Positions 7,124-15,578 of a stretch of DNA of 31,716 bases are shown piece after piece. Positions within the stretch are counted from its first letter, which is position 1, and each line of letters starts with the position of its first letter. The position numbers and the translations under genes are program-made. This DNA comes from a virus. The DNA lies in IMG/VR virus record IMGVR_UViG_3300022602_000287, positions 1 through 31,716 of that record, one strand, 5' to 3'. The notes below the pieces were generated by a model, which searched no databases, was not told the DNA's origin, and saw only the letters and a program-made list of their open reading frames with translations.

Positions 7124-8511
7124 TGAGTAAGTTATTAATGGAATCGCTTAAGCTAGACCTGCCAGGTTTGGCAGAGCTATTGCGCTCCAAAGGTCGTGGC
7201 AAAGACACGGTGCTTGCTCACATTACGCCTAAAGAAGCTGCTTTGCTCAAGAAAAGGGGTGGTAGAGGTAGTAGAAACCCTGATACAGGATTGCTTGAGT
7301 TTGATGATTCAGGTGATTTGGGAGGCGGTATTAGTTATAGCCCGCAATCGTTTAATTATGACTCATTTACAGGCGGTCTTTCTTCTCCTGCTGACCAAGG
7401 AACGGGTTTAACTCTTCCTCAACAAACTGTTACCGATAAAGGTCAATATGTAACTGATCCTAGTGCATCAGGTTTAGGTATTGACACTAGCCAAGGTGCG
7501 GCACAAACATCTATTCCTACTCCTGACATACAGACAGGATCGGTTGCTGACGTAGCGCAAAATCAAGCAACGCAACAACAAGTCTCTCAAGATTTGTCAG
7601 GTTATCAAGGTGGAACAACAACTGATACCTCTGGAAGCGGTAGCAGTAATTGGTTGAGCCAATTGACTAGCGCACTAGGTGGTGCTGCTGGTCTTGCTAA
7701 ATTGGCTGGATTAGGTGGTGTGGCTGCTGCTGTAGGTAGTCAAGCACAAACGGCTGCTCAACAAGGACAACAAGCGGCACAACAAGTAGGTGCTATTGCT
7801 CCTCAAGTTCAAGCTCAGTCTGCTGCTGCACAACAGCAATTAGGCAATATTGCTCAAAACGCTCAATTGTATGGACAACAAGCAGCCAATCAAGTTGGTG
7901 CGGTTATTCCTCAGTTGCAGCAAATTGGTCAGAACATTTCTGCTTACGGTCAGCCTCTAATTGATACTGGCACACAGCAAATGCAACAAGCATTAGGCGG
8001 TGCATTAACTCCTGCTAATCAACAGGCTTACAATGCGCTGAAAGCACAGGCTGAACAAGGTATCGCCTCTCGTGGCGGTGTTGGTGCAATGCAAGCCGGG
8101 GTTGCAGAACAGAATGCGTTAGCTAACCTTGCTCAACAACAGTTCCAGGCAGGTCAACAGGCTTATCAGGCGGGTGCTGCTTATGGTGTCCAAGGTCAAA
8201 GCATGATGGCTCAAGCAGCTCAATTAGGATTGACGCAAGAACAGATTCAGTTGGCTCAAAACAATCTTGCTAACCAAATTCAGATTGGATCAGTCAATAC
8301 TGCATTGGCACAGAACGGTATTGCAGACGGATACACCGTACAAGGGATTCAGATGGGATTGCAAGCGGATCAACAATTGGCTGCTCAGATGTCTAGCTTG
8401 TATCAGAGTTTGGCTCAGATTGCGTTTAACAATCCAACAACGCCTAAATATAGTGCCACAACGGGTCAACCGTTATACAACACCCAAACTGGTCAGTTCG
8501 TAACGCAATAA
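7123..8511 (+). CDS. Ala/Gln-rich virion protein with DTVLAHITPKEA motif
   Basis: 462 residues; ATG 7123 overlaps the previous stop and has AGGGAG 7 nt upstream, so I prefer it to TTG 7120. The N-terminal segment KDTVLAHITPKEAALLKKRG near residues 27-46, followed by NPDTGLLEF, is a recurrent motif in large virion proteins of aquatic phages. Residues ~190-440 are an Ala/Gln-rich helical region (SQAQTAAQQGQQAAQQVGAI, NIAQNAQLYGQQAANQVGAV) suited to coiled coils. It probably belongs to an internal or ejection complex, by analogy and position. Confidence 0.65.
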   Translation: MSKLLMESLKLDLPGLAELLRSKGRGKDTVLAHITPKEAALLKKRGGRGSRNPDTGLLEFDDSGDLGGGISYSPQSFNYDSFTGGLSSPADQGTGLTLPQQTVTDKGQYVTDPSASGLGIDTSQGAAQTSIPTPDIQTGSVADVAQNQATQQQVSQDLSGYQGGTTTDTSGSGSSNWLSQLTSALGGAAGLAKLAGLGGVAAAVGSQAQTAAQQGQQAAQQVGAIAPQVQAQSAAAQQQLGNIAQNAQLYGQQAANQVGAVIPQLQQIGQNISAYGQPLIDTGTQQMQQALGGALTPANQQAYNALKAQAEQGIASRGGVGAMQAGVAEQNALANLAQQQFQAGQQAYQAGAAYGVQGQSMMAQAAQLGLTQEQIQLAQNNLANQIQIGSVNTALAQNGIADGYTVQGIQMGLQADQQLAAQMSSLYQSLAQIAFNNPTTPKYSATTGQPLYNTQTGQFVTQ

Positions 8512-8520
8512 GGAATAGAC

Positions 8521-10047
8521 ATGGTTGATACTGTAAATACCTCTCCATCAAGCGATGTTGATGTTTCCAATTTGCTCGGTGGCTTACCATCTAGTGTCTC
8601 TTCTATGCTGAGGGCTGGTGGTGCAAACGCACAAAAGAAAGCTGATATTGAAGCAAAGACACAAGAGGCGTTAGCTGAAAAGACTGCACCTATTAACGAA
8701 GCGTATCGTAAGCAAGTTGAGCAACAAGGTCAGACTCAGCAGCGTATTGGCTCACAATTAGGACAGCCATATCAAGTCCCCCAGGAAACGGTATCTGATT
8801 ACGCTCAGTTAGGCGGTATCGTAGCGATGCTGGGTGTCATGCTTGGTAAGTCCGGTAAGCAATCTGCTAACAATGTGCTTGCCGCTATTGACGGTACGTT
8901 AAAAGGCTACCAGCAAGGTCGTAAAGACATGATTGCTACGTCTCAGAAAGAGTTTGAGACAAACATGAAGAGACTACAGGCTGAAGCTCAGAATGCTGCT
9001 GCCATGCTTGAGAATGCTACTAAGTTGCGTTCCGTTGACCTAGACAAAGCCAATCAAGAGATTGCTCTTCTAAAAGCTAAATATGGTCAAGGCATAGCAT
9101 CAAGTGATTACATCATTAACAATGCTCAAAAAGCTATTGAACTGTCTACTTCTATTAGGAACTCTGACATTAATGCAGGAAATCTTGCATTAAGAACTAA
9201 AGAGTACAACGATAGGATTATACAGCAAAAGATCGCAAATACGGACTATTACGTCACCACTGATGGCAAGACGGTTGCACATGATCGGTCGACAAACACG
9301 GTGACCGATTCTAATGGACAAAAACTTGATCCAAATGTTCTTGCTGGGGCATCTAAAGTTGGTGTGGCTCAAAATAGAGGAAGCATGGTTCAGTCTGCAA
9401 TGGCTCAACGTGCTGTTAACGCATTAAGAAACACAGCTTCTGTATCTGAAGTGTTGCAACAACTGCCAGCGAATTCCAATATTGGTGTGCTGAACAACCT
9501 GCAAACCAAAGATGGAATGGTGAACTATCTAAGAAACCAGTTTGCTAGGAAAGTATCAGGAGATGAGGCACAAGCACTAGAGGTTCTTTACACTGGTGTA
9601 TCTCGTAGTTTGGCACAGATTGAATCTTCTGGTGCGGCAACTGGTTTAGTTGGCTTGTCTAAGCAGATGGAAAAGCTAGAGCCTAAAGCAGGTGATTCTG
9701 CATACACGACAGCATTGAAGATTGCTGATATTCGTCGTGTGGCTACAGAAGGTATGGCTGCATACAAAAATTCAGGTTTTGTTCAGCCAGGACAAATTAA
9801 AGAGATTGATGACGCAATTGCTCGTTTAGAGAAAGCTATTCCTTATACGCCTGAAGATGTTGTTAAAGCTAGATTTGGTGGCAAACAAACATTGCAAGAA
9901 AAAGGATCATCGATAACTGGAAAAGGTTCGGTTGGTTCAACATCATTTGCAACAGAAGCAGATGCTGAACAGGCAGCTAGAGAAGGAAAAATAAAACCTG
10001 GTCAAAGAATTACGATTGGTGGTGTAAGCGGAACTTGGAGTCAATAA
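8521..10047 (+). CDS. Large helical virion protein, candidate ejection protein
   Basis: 508 residues, ATG 8521 with AAGGAA at 8510-8515. A hydrophobic stretch near residues 96-114 (LGGIVAMLGVMLGKSGKQS) is flanked by long charged helices (AQKKADIEAKTQEALAEK; FETNMKRLQAEAQNAAAMLE). The C-terminus has GQRITIGGVSGTWSQ, a short beta segment that resembles a folded tail. No catalytic motif is apparent. Its place between two similar-sized virion proteins suggests that it is packaged with them. The stop overlaps the next ATG (TAATG). Confidence 0.6.
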   Translation: MVDTVNTSPSSDVDVSNLLGGLPSSVSSMLRAGGANAQKKADIEAKTQEALAEKTAPINEAYRKQVEQQGQTQQRIGSQLGQPYQVPQETVSDYAQLGGIVAMLGVMLGKSGKQSANNVLAAIDGTLKGYQQGRKDMIATSQKEFETNMKRLQAEAQNAAAMLENATKLRSVDLDKANQEIALLKAKYGQGIASSDYIINNAQKAIELSTSIRNSDINAGNLALRTKEYNDRIIQQKIANTDYYVTTDGKTVAHDRSTNTVTDSNGQKLDPNVLAGASKVGVAQNRGSMVQSAMAQRAVNALRNTASVSEVLQQLPANSNIGVLNNLQTKDGMVNYLRNQFARKVSGDEAQALEVLYTGVSRSLAQIESSGAATGLVGLSKQMEKLEPKAGDSAYTTALKIADIRRVATEGMAAYKNSGFVQPGQIKEIDDAIARLEKAIPYTPEDVVKARFGGKQTLQEKGSSITGKGSVGSTSFATEADAEQAAREGKIKPGQRITIGGVSGTWSQ

Positions 10048-11447
10048 TGCCATTTCAACCAGATCAACCATCTAGCGGCAAATTTGTTGCTGATGAGCCT
10101 AAATTGAAATACGAAAGAGATTCGTCGCAAGATATTCCTGCTTCTGAACAAATTGGTGCGTTTGCTTACGGAGCCGGAACAGGTTTGTTAGGCGGTCTAG
10201 GTGAATTAGAAAAATTAGGTGCTTATACGTTACCTCAAGCATTAGGTTATCAAGAAAAAGGAACAAAACACAATATGGGGTTTGGTAGAGAAACATTGTT
10301 TCCTACTATCTCTGAAGTTGAAAATGTTGCAAGCAAATTTGGGATAGAAAAACCAAGAGAAGAATTGAGTCAGTTAAGAGGAGCAGGAGAAATTATTGGT
10401 GGCTTTGGAACGTCAATTCCTGGGTTGGCAAAAACAGGAGTAAAAGCGGTTTTAGGCGTTCCATCAAAAACGAGTGAAAAATTTGCTCAAGCAGCAGAAG
10501 AATTAGGATTCAAACTTAGTCCTTCTCAAGTTAAGCAAGATGTTCCCGCTGCTGAACGTGGTGCTACTTTTTATGGTGCAAAAAATCAAGAAAAAGCGAA
10601 CCGTCTTGCATCTAAGGCAACTGGAGAAGAAGTTACTGAAATTAGTCCTGATTTTATTCGTGGCAGGTTGTCCAACTTAGGCAGCAAATTTGACGATTTA
10701 TATAAAGGCAAAATATTCAATATTGATAGCGATGCAGTAAATGCTATTCGCCAAATCTCTGCGACAGAAAGCGCATTACCAGGGACGGTAAGTGTTCCTA
10801 CTGTGAGACAAACTGCTGACAATATATTGAATAATTTTGATAGGTTAGCTACACGACCTAATGCAATAAAAGACACATTTGGCATAGAAGGTGAAGCATT
10901 ACAGCGGATGAGAAATGATTTATCTGCAACAGCTCGATCAACGTCAAATCGACAAGACGCAAGACAGATTTATGATTTGATAGATCAAATTGATGCTTCT
11001 ATCGCTAGAAACCATCCTGATATTGCGGAAAAGTTAAATGTTCTTAGACCTCAATATAGAAGTACAGTTATTTTAGAAGATTTATTGGCTAATGGTGGAA
11101 TTAAACAAGGCAACATTAGCCTTGATCGTTTAGGCAATATGCTTGGATCACGGCGTGGCGCAATTCGCAAAAAAGGTGATTTGGATGATCTTGGCGAATT
11201 AGGCAGAGAGCTTCAATTAAAGGCAAGATGGGAAAGCACTGGCGCTCAGGGTGTTCCAGGTGAAGATATTTTAAAAAAAGCATTAGGAACAACTTTAAGT
11301 GGCATAGCGACTGGCACAGGAATGAAGTCAAAAACAGCACGAGCCTTGCAACGCAATTTAGCGCAAAAACCGATTACTTCTGTTGAAAGGGCGGGTGTGG
11401 GAACATCTACAGGTGAACTTGTTGAGCCATTTCAAAGCGAGGAATAA
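10047..11447 (+). CDS. Large virion-associated protein, candidate ejection protein
   Basis: 466 residues. ATG 10047 lies in a TAATG overlap with GGAG at 10037-10040; an upstream TTG (10035) is less likely. The N-terminus has a Gly-rich helix (GAFAYGAGTGLLGGLGEL), then FGRETLFPTISEV and LRGAGEIIGGFGTSIPGLAK. The central part is a soluble helical domain (ARQIYDLIDQIDASIARNHP; LNVLRPQYRSTVILEDLL), a pattern also seen in large internal proteins of other phages. No enzyme motif seen. It is the last of the four large genes and ends in TAATG, overlapping the next gene. Confidence 0.6.
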   Translation: MPFQPDQPSSGKFVADEPKLKYERDSSQDIPASEQIGAFAYGAGTGLLGGLGELEKLGAYTLPQALGYQEKGTKHNMGFGRETLFPTISEVENVASKFGIEKPREELSQLRGAGEIIGGFGTSIPGLAKTGVKAVLGVPSKTSEKFAQAAEELGFKLSPSQVKQDVPAAERGATFYGAKNQEKANRLASKATGEEVTEISPDFIRGRLSNLGSKFDDLYKGKIFNIDSDAVNAIRQISATESALPGTVSVPTVRQTADNILNNFDRLATRPNAIKDTFGIEGEALQRMRNDLSATARSTSNRQDARQIYDLIDQIDASIARNHPDIAEKLNVLRPQYRSTVILEDLLANGGIKQGNISLDRLGNMLGSRRGAIRKKGDLDDLGELGRELQLKARWESTGAQGVPGEDILKKALGTTLSGIATGTGMKSKTARALQRNLAQKPITSVERAGVGTSTGELVEPFQSEE

Positions 11448-11650
11448 TGAGCAAGAAATCAAAAGGCGTTAATCCAGAGTTAGAGAACGCTATTGCTAGG
11501 ATGTTGCAGGATGTGATGGCTGATCCTACTGCTACGCTTGTAGATAAGTGTAGGGTGTTGGATAGAGCGATTAACGTAGAGAAGTTGAAGTTGAAAGTAA
11601 CAGAGGATGAGTGGGGTTCAGGATTTGTTACCCCAGAAGATGACGAGTAA
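11447..11650 (+). CDS. Small conserved phage protein
   Basis: 67 residues, ATG 11447 overlapping the previous stop, AGGAA upstream inside that gene. The sequence SKGVNPELENAIARMLQDVM, then DKCRVLDRAINVEKLKLK and the acidic tail DEWGSGFVTPEDDE form a compact two-helix protein with a conserved feel. I recall similar short proteins in many phages with no assigned role. It shares some style with small helical DNA-binding or terminase-type subunits, but the gene is far from the large terminase, so I leave the function open. Confidence 0.65.
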   Translation: MSKKSKGVNPELENAIARMLQDVMADPTATLVDKCRVLDRAINVEKLKLKVTEDEWGSGFVTPEDDE

Positions 11651-11651
11651 G

Positions 11652-11674
11652 GTTAAACTGTGTATTCGTTTAAC
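11652..11674 (+). other. 7-bp hairpin before the membrane-protein gene
   Basis: GTTAAAC (11652-11658) and GTTTAAC (11668-11674) are perfect inverted repeats around a 9-nt loop. The hairpin ends just before the AGGGG ribosome site (11676-11680) of the gene at 11687. There is no following T-run, so it is not a standard terminator; it may protect or process the mRNA or tune translation. Confidence 0.45.
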
Positions 11675-11686
11675 TAGGGGATACAT

Positions 11687-11908
11687 ATGAACGTCATTGC
11701 TTTTGTTCGGATTGCATTGGATGTGGTGATGGGTCGGTTGCTTGTCATCTTGTCGTTGGGATTGTCATTCTTTCTAGCTTGCTGGGTGATGCACGATCCA
11801 GGTTGGGAGAGATTGGTCACTATGGCTTTTTTCTCAATATTCTCGTATCTTATTATTAACGTGAAAGAAAGGATTAAAAATGATCAAGGGTCACAAGCGT
11901 CCGAGTGA
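11687..11908 (+). CDS. Two-TM small membrane protein
   Basis: 73 residues, ATG 11687 preceded by TAGGGGATACAT. Two hydrophobic helices are visible: ~residues 17-34 (RLLVILSLGLSFFLACWV) and ~45-59 (MAFFSIFSYLIINVK). They are followed by a short hydrophilic C-terminus (KERIKNDQGSQASE). The size and topology fit a class II holin or other phage inner-membrane protein. Another gene (13010) is a better-supported holin, so this could be an antiholin or lysis regulator; that is inference. The last 29 nt overlap the next gene in a different frame. Confidence 0.55.
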   Translation: MNVIAFVRIALDVVMGRLLVILSLGLSFFLACWVMHDPGWERLVTMAFFSIFSYLIINVKERIKNDQGSQASE

Positions 11909-12098
11909 AGTCAATCAGCAGATTGCTAAATCTGTTCGTCCACAATTGCCAAGAGACGGTTCTAGGGATGGCAAGAACACCCATGTAAGCGGTGAGCTTC
12001 CTGCTGGATACATTTCTGTCTGGAATTTTGGTGGGCAGACAAACACCAAAGAATCTCCGACAACTAAGCCAGAGACTAAGCACAGGGTGTACAAATAA
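11880..12098 (+). CDS. Small basic hypothetical protein
   Basis: 72 residues, ATG 11880 with AAAGGA at 11867-11872 inside the preceding membrane-protein gene. The protein is hydrophilic and basic (MIKGHKRPSEVNQQIAKSVR...), with a possible structured centre ELPAGYISVWNFGGQTNTK. No motif is recognised. The strong ribosome site, TAATG coupling to the next gene and co-orientation support it being real. It immediately precedes a virion structural gene. Confidence 0.55.
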   Translation: MIKGHKRPSEVNQQIAKSVRPQLPRDGSRDGKNTHVSGELPAGYISVWNFGGQTNTKESPTTKPETKHRVYK

Positions 12099-12856
12099 TG
12101 GCATCTCCATCTTCCTTCTCGATGACTCAACACGGAAGGACTGAACCATTTGACTTACAAGTGGGTAGAGGTCAGATTCCGTATCATCAAATAGTCAGCA
12201 TCTACGGGTATCAAACTACCGTTGGCAATACGTTTATTCCTATTTGGGAAAACAATACTGTTTATACGTATCCTGCATCTGCTATTCCTATGCTGATGAC
12301 AGGTACAGGTAGCGATACTGCAAAGGTAACAATCAATGGCTTGGATGCTAACTACAATCCGGTTGTTGAGACTGTTACGCTTAACGGTTCGACAGGCGTT
12401 GCAACTGCAAACAATTACTTTCGGGTAAATAGCCTTGTTGTGGCGTCTGGCAACCCAGCGGCTAACGTGACGTTAACTAGCTCAGACGGTAACACGTCAA
12501 ATACGTATGCAAAGATTGTGACTGGTGTTGGTAAGTCACAAAACTCTTGGTACACCGTACCGGCTAACACAACGTTCTACTTAACAAGGTCGCAAGTATT
12601 TTCAACTGCACCAGCTATTTCTCAAAGTACGTATAACAGTTATCAGGTCGTGACCATAAGTAGTACAGGTGTTCAGCAGATTCTTACTCGCAGACCTTTT
12701 ACTGGTAACTTTGAAATTAGACGGGTTGTTCCATCTGTTTATGCAGCAGGAACGGACATCCAATGGCAAGTAAATACCAGCACAGGTAACACAACGATTG
12801 GTGTGTCTCTTGAGGGTTACTTGATTACTAACAGTGCTAACGCAAACGGGTATTGA
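12098..12856 (+). CDS. Beta-rich virion structural protein
   Basis: 252 residues, ATG 12098 in a TAATG overlap. The composition is Thr/Asn/Val/Gly-rich with alternating hydrophobic strands (for example VETVTLNGSTGVATANNYF and TSSDGNTSNTYAKIVTG), typical of beta-sandwich capsid-decoration, neck or tail proteins. Two candidate structural segments are YLTRSQVFSTAPAISQ and QILTRRPFTGNFEIRRVVPS. I recognise this as a type of protein common in aquatic phages, but not its exact place in the particle. It sits just before the lysis genes. Confidence 0.6.
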   Translation: MASPSSFSMTQHGRTEPFDLQVGRGQIPYHQIVSIYGYQTTVGNTFIPIWENNTVYTYPASAIPMLMTGTGSDTAKVTINGLDANYNPVVETVTLNGSTGVATANNYFRVNSLVVASGNPAANVTLTSSDGNTSNTYAKIVTGVGKSQNSWYTVPANTTFYLTRSQVFSTAPAISQSTYNSYQVVTISSTGVQQILTRRPFTGNFEIRRVVPSVYAAGTDIQWQVNTSTGNTTIGVSLEGYLITNSANANGY

Positions 12857-12857
12857 T

Positions 12858-13010
12858 ATGACGATTAAAGAGAAACTACAGGCTGATCTGGATGCTGCAA
12901 AGGCGCAAGTAGCTAGTCTTGAGCAACAGATTGCTAACCTGCCTTCAGAGATTGAAACCCTTGCTGTAGAGGCTTGGGATAAAGTTAGAGATTTCTTTAA
13001 GGCGATCTAA
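12858..13010 (+). CDS. Short coiled-coil protein
   Basis: 50 residues, ATG 12858. The sequence MTIKEKLQADLDAAKAQVAS is followed by LEQQIANLPSEIETLAVEAW and a short end, and is strongly predicted as a coiled coil by its heptad pattern. The stop overlaps the holin start (TAATG), and the spacing after the preceding gene is 1 nt, so it is firmly in the operon. Possible roles are a regulator of the holin or a virion assembly factor; neither is proven. Confidence 0.6.
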   Translation: MTIKEKLQADLDAAKAQVASLEQQIANLPSEIETLAVEAWDKVRDFFKAI

Positions 13011-13411
13011 TGGACCCGATTACCGCAATCGTTACGGTTGGATCACAACTTATTGAACGGTTGTTTCCTGATCCTGCTCAAGCTGCTGAAGCAAAGCTAA
13101 AGCTCGTTGAGTTGCAACAAAATGGTGACTTAGCGGCGATTGCAGGTCAGATGGACATTAACAAAGTAGAGGCTGCTAACAGTTCTATCTTTGTTTCTGG
13201 CTGGCGACCTTTTGTTGGTTGGGTGTGCGGTTTTGGTCTTGGTTATGTAGCAATTGTCGAACCGATTGCACGTTTCGTTGCCACAATGTCGGGTTATTCC
13301 GGCACATTTCCTGCCATTGACACCACTCTGACCATGCAAATACTGATCGGTATGTTGGGGATGGGCGGATTACGCTCTTTAGATAAAGCCAAAGGCGTTG
13401 CGTCAAAATAA
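13010..13411 (+). CDS. Holin of the 3-TM family (Phage_holin_3-like)
   Basis: 133 residues, ATG 13010. The N-terminus is an amphipathic helical region (residues 8-55, with AAEAKLKLVELQQNGD). It is followed by the hallmark GWRPFVGWVCGFGLGYVAIV (64-83) and a second hydrophobic section ~105-122 (TTLTMQILIGMLGMGGLRSL). This is the layout of the holin 3-TM family (PF11351) found in many phages and gene-transfer-agent-like elements. It would form lesions in the inner membrane to release the endolysin. It is followed by an overlapping TAATG to a membrane protein gene and then the endolysin gene. Confidence 0.8.
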   Translation: MDPITAIVTVGSQLIERLFPDPAQAAEAKLKLVELQQNGDLAAIAGQMDINKVEAANSSIFVSGWRPFVGWVCGFGLGYVAIVEPIARFVATMSGYSGTFPAIDTTLTMQILIGMLGMGGLRSLDKAKGVASK

Positions 13412-14067
13412 TGGTTACTGCTAAAAAATCCGCAGTTAAAAAGACGGCGAGGCGCACTACAAGACGATCACCGCCTAAGCAAGATTTTGCCGATAAAGTA
13501 GTTGATTTAATTAAATGGATTGACAGTCCATTTAAGTTGGTCACGGTGGTGCTGATTTCGTTTATTGCATTTGCTGGTTATTTTGCTTGGGATTCCCGGC
13601 AAGTAATTTTGGGTGCGATTGCATCAAAGAAAACCGAAATGAAAGAAGTACCGGCAATCGAGGCAATATCAAAAAATTTATTGTATGACTTAAACGCAGA
13701 TGTGGTGATAGTTAACGCCGTAAACCTTCAAGCAAATAGCCGTAGCACATTGTTAGTATTGAGCAATCAGGGTAGAGATAAAGCCTTGGAAGGCTCAATT
13801 AACGCATTATTTACTAGCATTCCTGAACATAACAAATCAGTCATTACCATGTTCCAGGGTGAAGTTTCCTGTGAACCATTCGTTCCAGCATCAAAACTTG
13901 GGGATTTTGCCGTCAAGCACGGTGTGACATATATGTGCAGAGGTTCTGTTCCGCCTGAAATGGGACGGTTTGTAGGCTATATCGCTGTTGGCTTCGCAGT
14001 CCAACCCAAAGATGTAGCGCAAGTCAAAGCTCGGATTAACCTTGCAAGTACGGAGATGGCTAAGTGA
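13411..14067 (+). CDS. Single-TM protein with soluble domain, lysis region
   Basis: 218 residues, ATG 13411 overlapping the holin stop. The N-terminus is basic (residues 1-24, KKSAVKKTARRTTRRSPPK), typical of a cytoplasmic leader before a membrane helix. The helix lies at ~42-62 (KLVTVVLISFIAFAGYFAWD). The remaining ~150 residues form a soluble domain (LNADVVIVNAVNLQANSRST; HGVTYMCRGSVPPEMGRFVG) containing two cysteines (~153, 172). Its place between holin and endolysin suggests an inner-membrane lysis or envelope function, possibly a spanin-like or antiholin role, but no spanin signature (lipobox, proline-rich) is visible. The soluble domain vaguely recalls GAF-like sensory folds. Confidence 0.55.
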   Translation: MVTAKKSAVKKTARRTTRRSPPKQDFADKVVDLIKWIDSPFKLVTVVLISFIAFAGYFAWDSRQVILGAIASKKTEMKEVPAIEAISKNLLYDLNADVVIVNAVNLQANSRSTLLVLSNQGRDKALEGSINALFTSIPEHNKSVITMFQGEVSCEPFVPASKLGDFAVKHGVTYMCRGSVPPEMGRFVGYIAVGFAVQPKDVAQVKARINLASTEMAK

Positions 14068-14585
14068 TAAGTAATTGGGACAAGTCATTCGATTTTGTGA
14101 TGGATTCAGAAGGTGGGTTTGTCAACGATCCTAATGATCCAGGCGGCATGACGAACCTTGGTGTGACTAAAAAGGTTTGGGAAGCATGGGTAGGTCAAGA
14201 GGTTGAAGAATCAGATATGCGAGAGTTGACGCATAATGATGTTAAGCCGTTATACAAAAAGGAATTTTGGGATGCTGTCCGTGCTGATGAGCTACCTTCG
14301 GGGATTGATTATCTCTGTTTTGATTTTGCTGTTAATTCTGGGGTTAACAGAGCTATTGTCATACTTCAACAGTCTATTGATGTGATTGTTGACGGTCATT
14401 TAGGACCGATCACTATTTCCAAAGTAAACAAGATTTACCAAGAAAATCCTGAAAACTTGATAGAGAAGTACTCTGATGACAAAGAGACGTTTTACAAGTC
14501 TTTAAAGACTTTTCCGATATATGGCAAAGGCTGGCTGAACCGGGTAGATTTAGTTGAGCATCGTGCCAAAATGATGGTGGCTTAA
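14064..14585 (+). CDS. Endolysin, glycosyl hydrolase family 108
   Basis: 173 residues. The start is GTG 14064 with a GTGA overlap to the previous gene and CGGAGA upstream. The segment FDFVMDSEGGFVNDPNDPGG contains the EGG motif of GH108 (PF05838); Glu16 is the likely catalytic acid. The motif MTNLGVTKKVWEAWVGQEV follows, then the C-terminal region resembles the peptidoglycan-binding domain of this family (SSIDVIVDGHLGPIT-like sequence near 105-120). It would cleave the glycan strands of the murein during lysis. Holin and membrane-protein genes precede it directly. Confidence 0.9.
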   Translation: MISNWDKSFDFVMDSEGGFVNDPNDPGGMTNLGVTKKVWEAWVGQEVEESDMRELTHNDVKPLYKKEFWDAVRADELPSGIDYLCFDFAVNSGVNRAIVILQQSIDVIVDGHLGPITISKVNKIYQENPENLIEKYSDDKETFYKSLKTFPIYGKGWLNRVDLVEHRAKMMVA

Positions 14586-14819
14586 ATGTCTAAGAATCCG
14601 AATCTTTCTGTGGGTCGTGGTGAGAAGCTCCCTGTTTCAAGAGGAGCTGGGCTAACTGCGAAAGGTCGGGCAAAAACAAATAGAGCAACTGGTAGCAAAT
14701 TAAAAGCACCAACAAAAGACCCCAAAAATCCACGTCATAAATCATTTTGCGCTCGATCTAAGAGTTGGAAAGGTGAGCGTGGTAAAGCTGCTCGTAGAAG
14801 ATGGGGTTGTAGACGATGA
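14586..14819 (+). CDS. DUF6321-like basic protein
   Basis: 77 residues, ATG 14586 directly after the endolysin stop. It contains GRGEKLPVSRGAGLTAKGRA, then NRATGSKLKAPTKDPKNP and RHKSFCARSKSWKG. This order (sticky basic start, ATGSKLKAP, KSFCAR) is what I recall for the DUF6321 family of short basic phage proteins. The function is not known. Two cysteines are conserved-looking (SFCAR and WGCRR). The next gene overlaps by 4 nt (ATGA). It lies at the distal end of the late operon, where accessory genes often sit. Confidence 0.7.
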   Translation: MSKNPNLSVGRGEKLPVSRGAGLTAKGRAKTNRATGSKLKAPTKDPKNPRHKSFCARSKSWKGERGKAARRRWGCRR

Positions 14820-15076
14820 TGGATTCGCATATTCGTAGCTTAGTCAAAGGCATCACCTGGCGTATAACTGGTAGCCTAGATACCTTTTTTATATCCTGGT
14901 TAATCACTCATAAAGCAGCGATTGCAATCAGCATTACGGCTGTGGAGTTGCTCACCAAGATCACGTTGTACTGGGCGCATGAACGGGTTTGGCTGAAGGT
15001 GAAATGGGGAGTTTCCGAATCCCCAATTGATACCCACACAGAACCAGTTCAGCCTGTTCAGCAAACAAAGTCGTAA
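14816..15076 (+). CDS. DUF2061-like membrane protein
   Basis: 86 residues, ATG 14816 (a second ATG follows at 14819). It reads HIRSLVKGITWRITGSLDTF, then FISWLITHKAAIAISITAVE and LLTKITLYWAHERVW. This is the DUF2061 (PF09834) pattern, a small integral membrane protein with two helices and a conserved WR..gs.DT motif. Its function is unknown, though it is widespread in bacteria. The C-terminal ~39 codons overlap the 3' end of the oppositely directed methyltransferase gene. Confidence 0.8.
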   Translation: MMDSHIRSLVKGITWRITGSLDTFFISWLITHKAAIAISITAVELLTKITLYWAHERVWLKVKWGVSESPIDTHTEPVQPVQQTKS

Positions 15077-15575
15077 ACATATCTATCGCAATCTTTGGTC
15101 TGTGAAGCATTCCTGGCACATCTTGCCAGAGATAATCATCAAAAAGCATGATGCCGTTCTCATTCAATAGTTGCCATGCCATGCAGCCATCTGTCATTAC
15201 GTCTGGTGCTTGGTGAGAACCGTCTATGTAAATGAAGTCGTATTTCTCGTCTTGAGAGATCAAGTTAGCCAAAGCAACACTTGATTTGCCTTTGTAGGCG
15301 GTAACAAGTTGACCTTGTTTGCGTACCCAGTCAACATTTTGCTTCCAACGCTCAAAGAGGAGCGTCAGAGTGAGGTTCTCATGCTCTTCTGAGCCTTCAA
15401 ACGTATCTACACAGGTCATTTGACCGTTATCGTCCAGTAGATTCTCTAGCATCCAACAAGTAGCACGTCCTTCAAAGCAGCCAACCTCTAGGATGCGTTT
15501 GTTTGATGGCAATATCGTCTTGATATGCTCAAAGTTAGGAATGTTGTGTGAGAACCAGTCCTGAGAGAATTCCAT
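14961..15575 (-). CDS. Class I SAM-dependent methyltransferase
   Basis: 204 residues, ATG at 15575, stop TGA at 14961-14963. It has motif I ILEVGCFEGRAT (28-39), an acidic residue after the next strand (CVDTFEGSEEH, Asp57), and a central motif FIYIDGSHQAPDV (~114-126). These match the Methyltransf_24 type of Rossmann methyltransferase. The substrate is unknown; with the glycosyltransferase nearby, a surface glycan or nucleotide-sugar target is plausible. This gene is the last of the minus-strand operon. Its last 116 nt run antisense to the DUF2061-like gene, with no terminator visible between the converging operons. Confidence 0.8.
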   Translation of the reverse strand: MEFSQDWFSHNIPNFEHIKTILPSNKRILEVGCFEGRATCWMLENLLDDNGQMTCVDTFEGSEEHENLTLTLLFERWKQNVDWVRKQGQLVTAYKGKSSVALANLISQDEKYDFIYIDGSHQAPDVMTDGCMAWQLLNENGIMLFDDYLWQDVPGMLHRPKIAIDMFTTLFAEQAELVLCGYQLGIRKLPISPSAKPVHAPSTT

Positions 15576-15578
15576 ACT

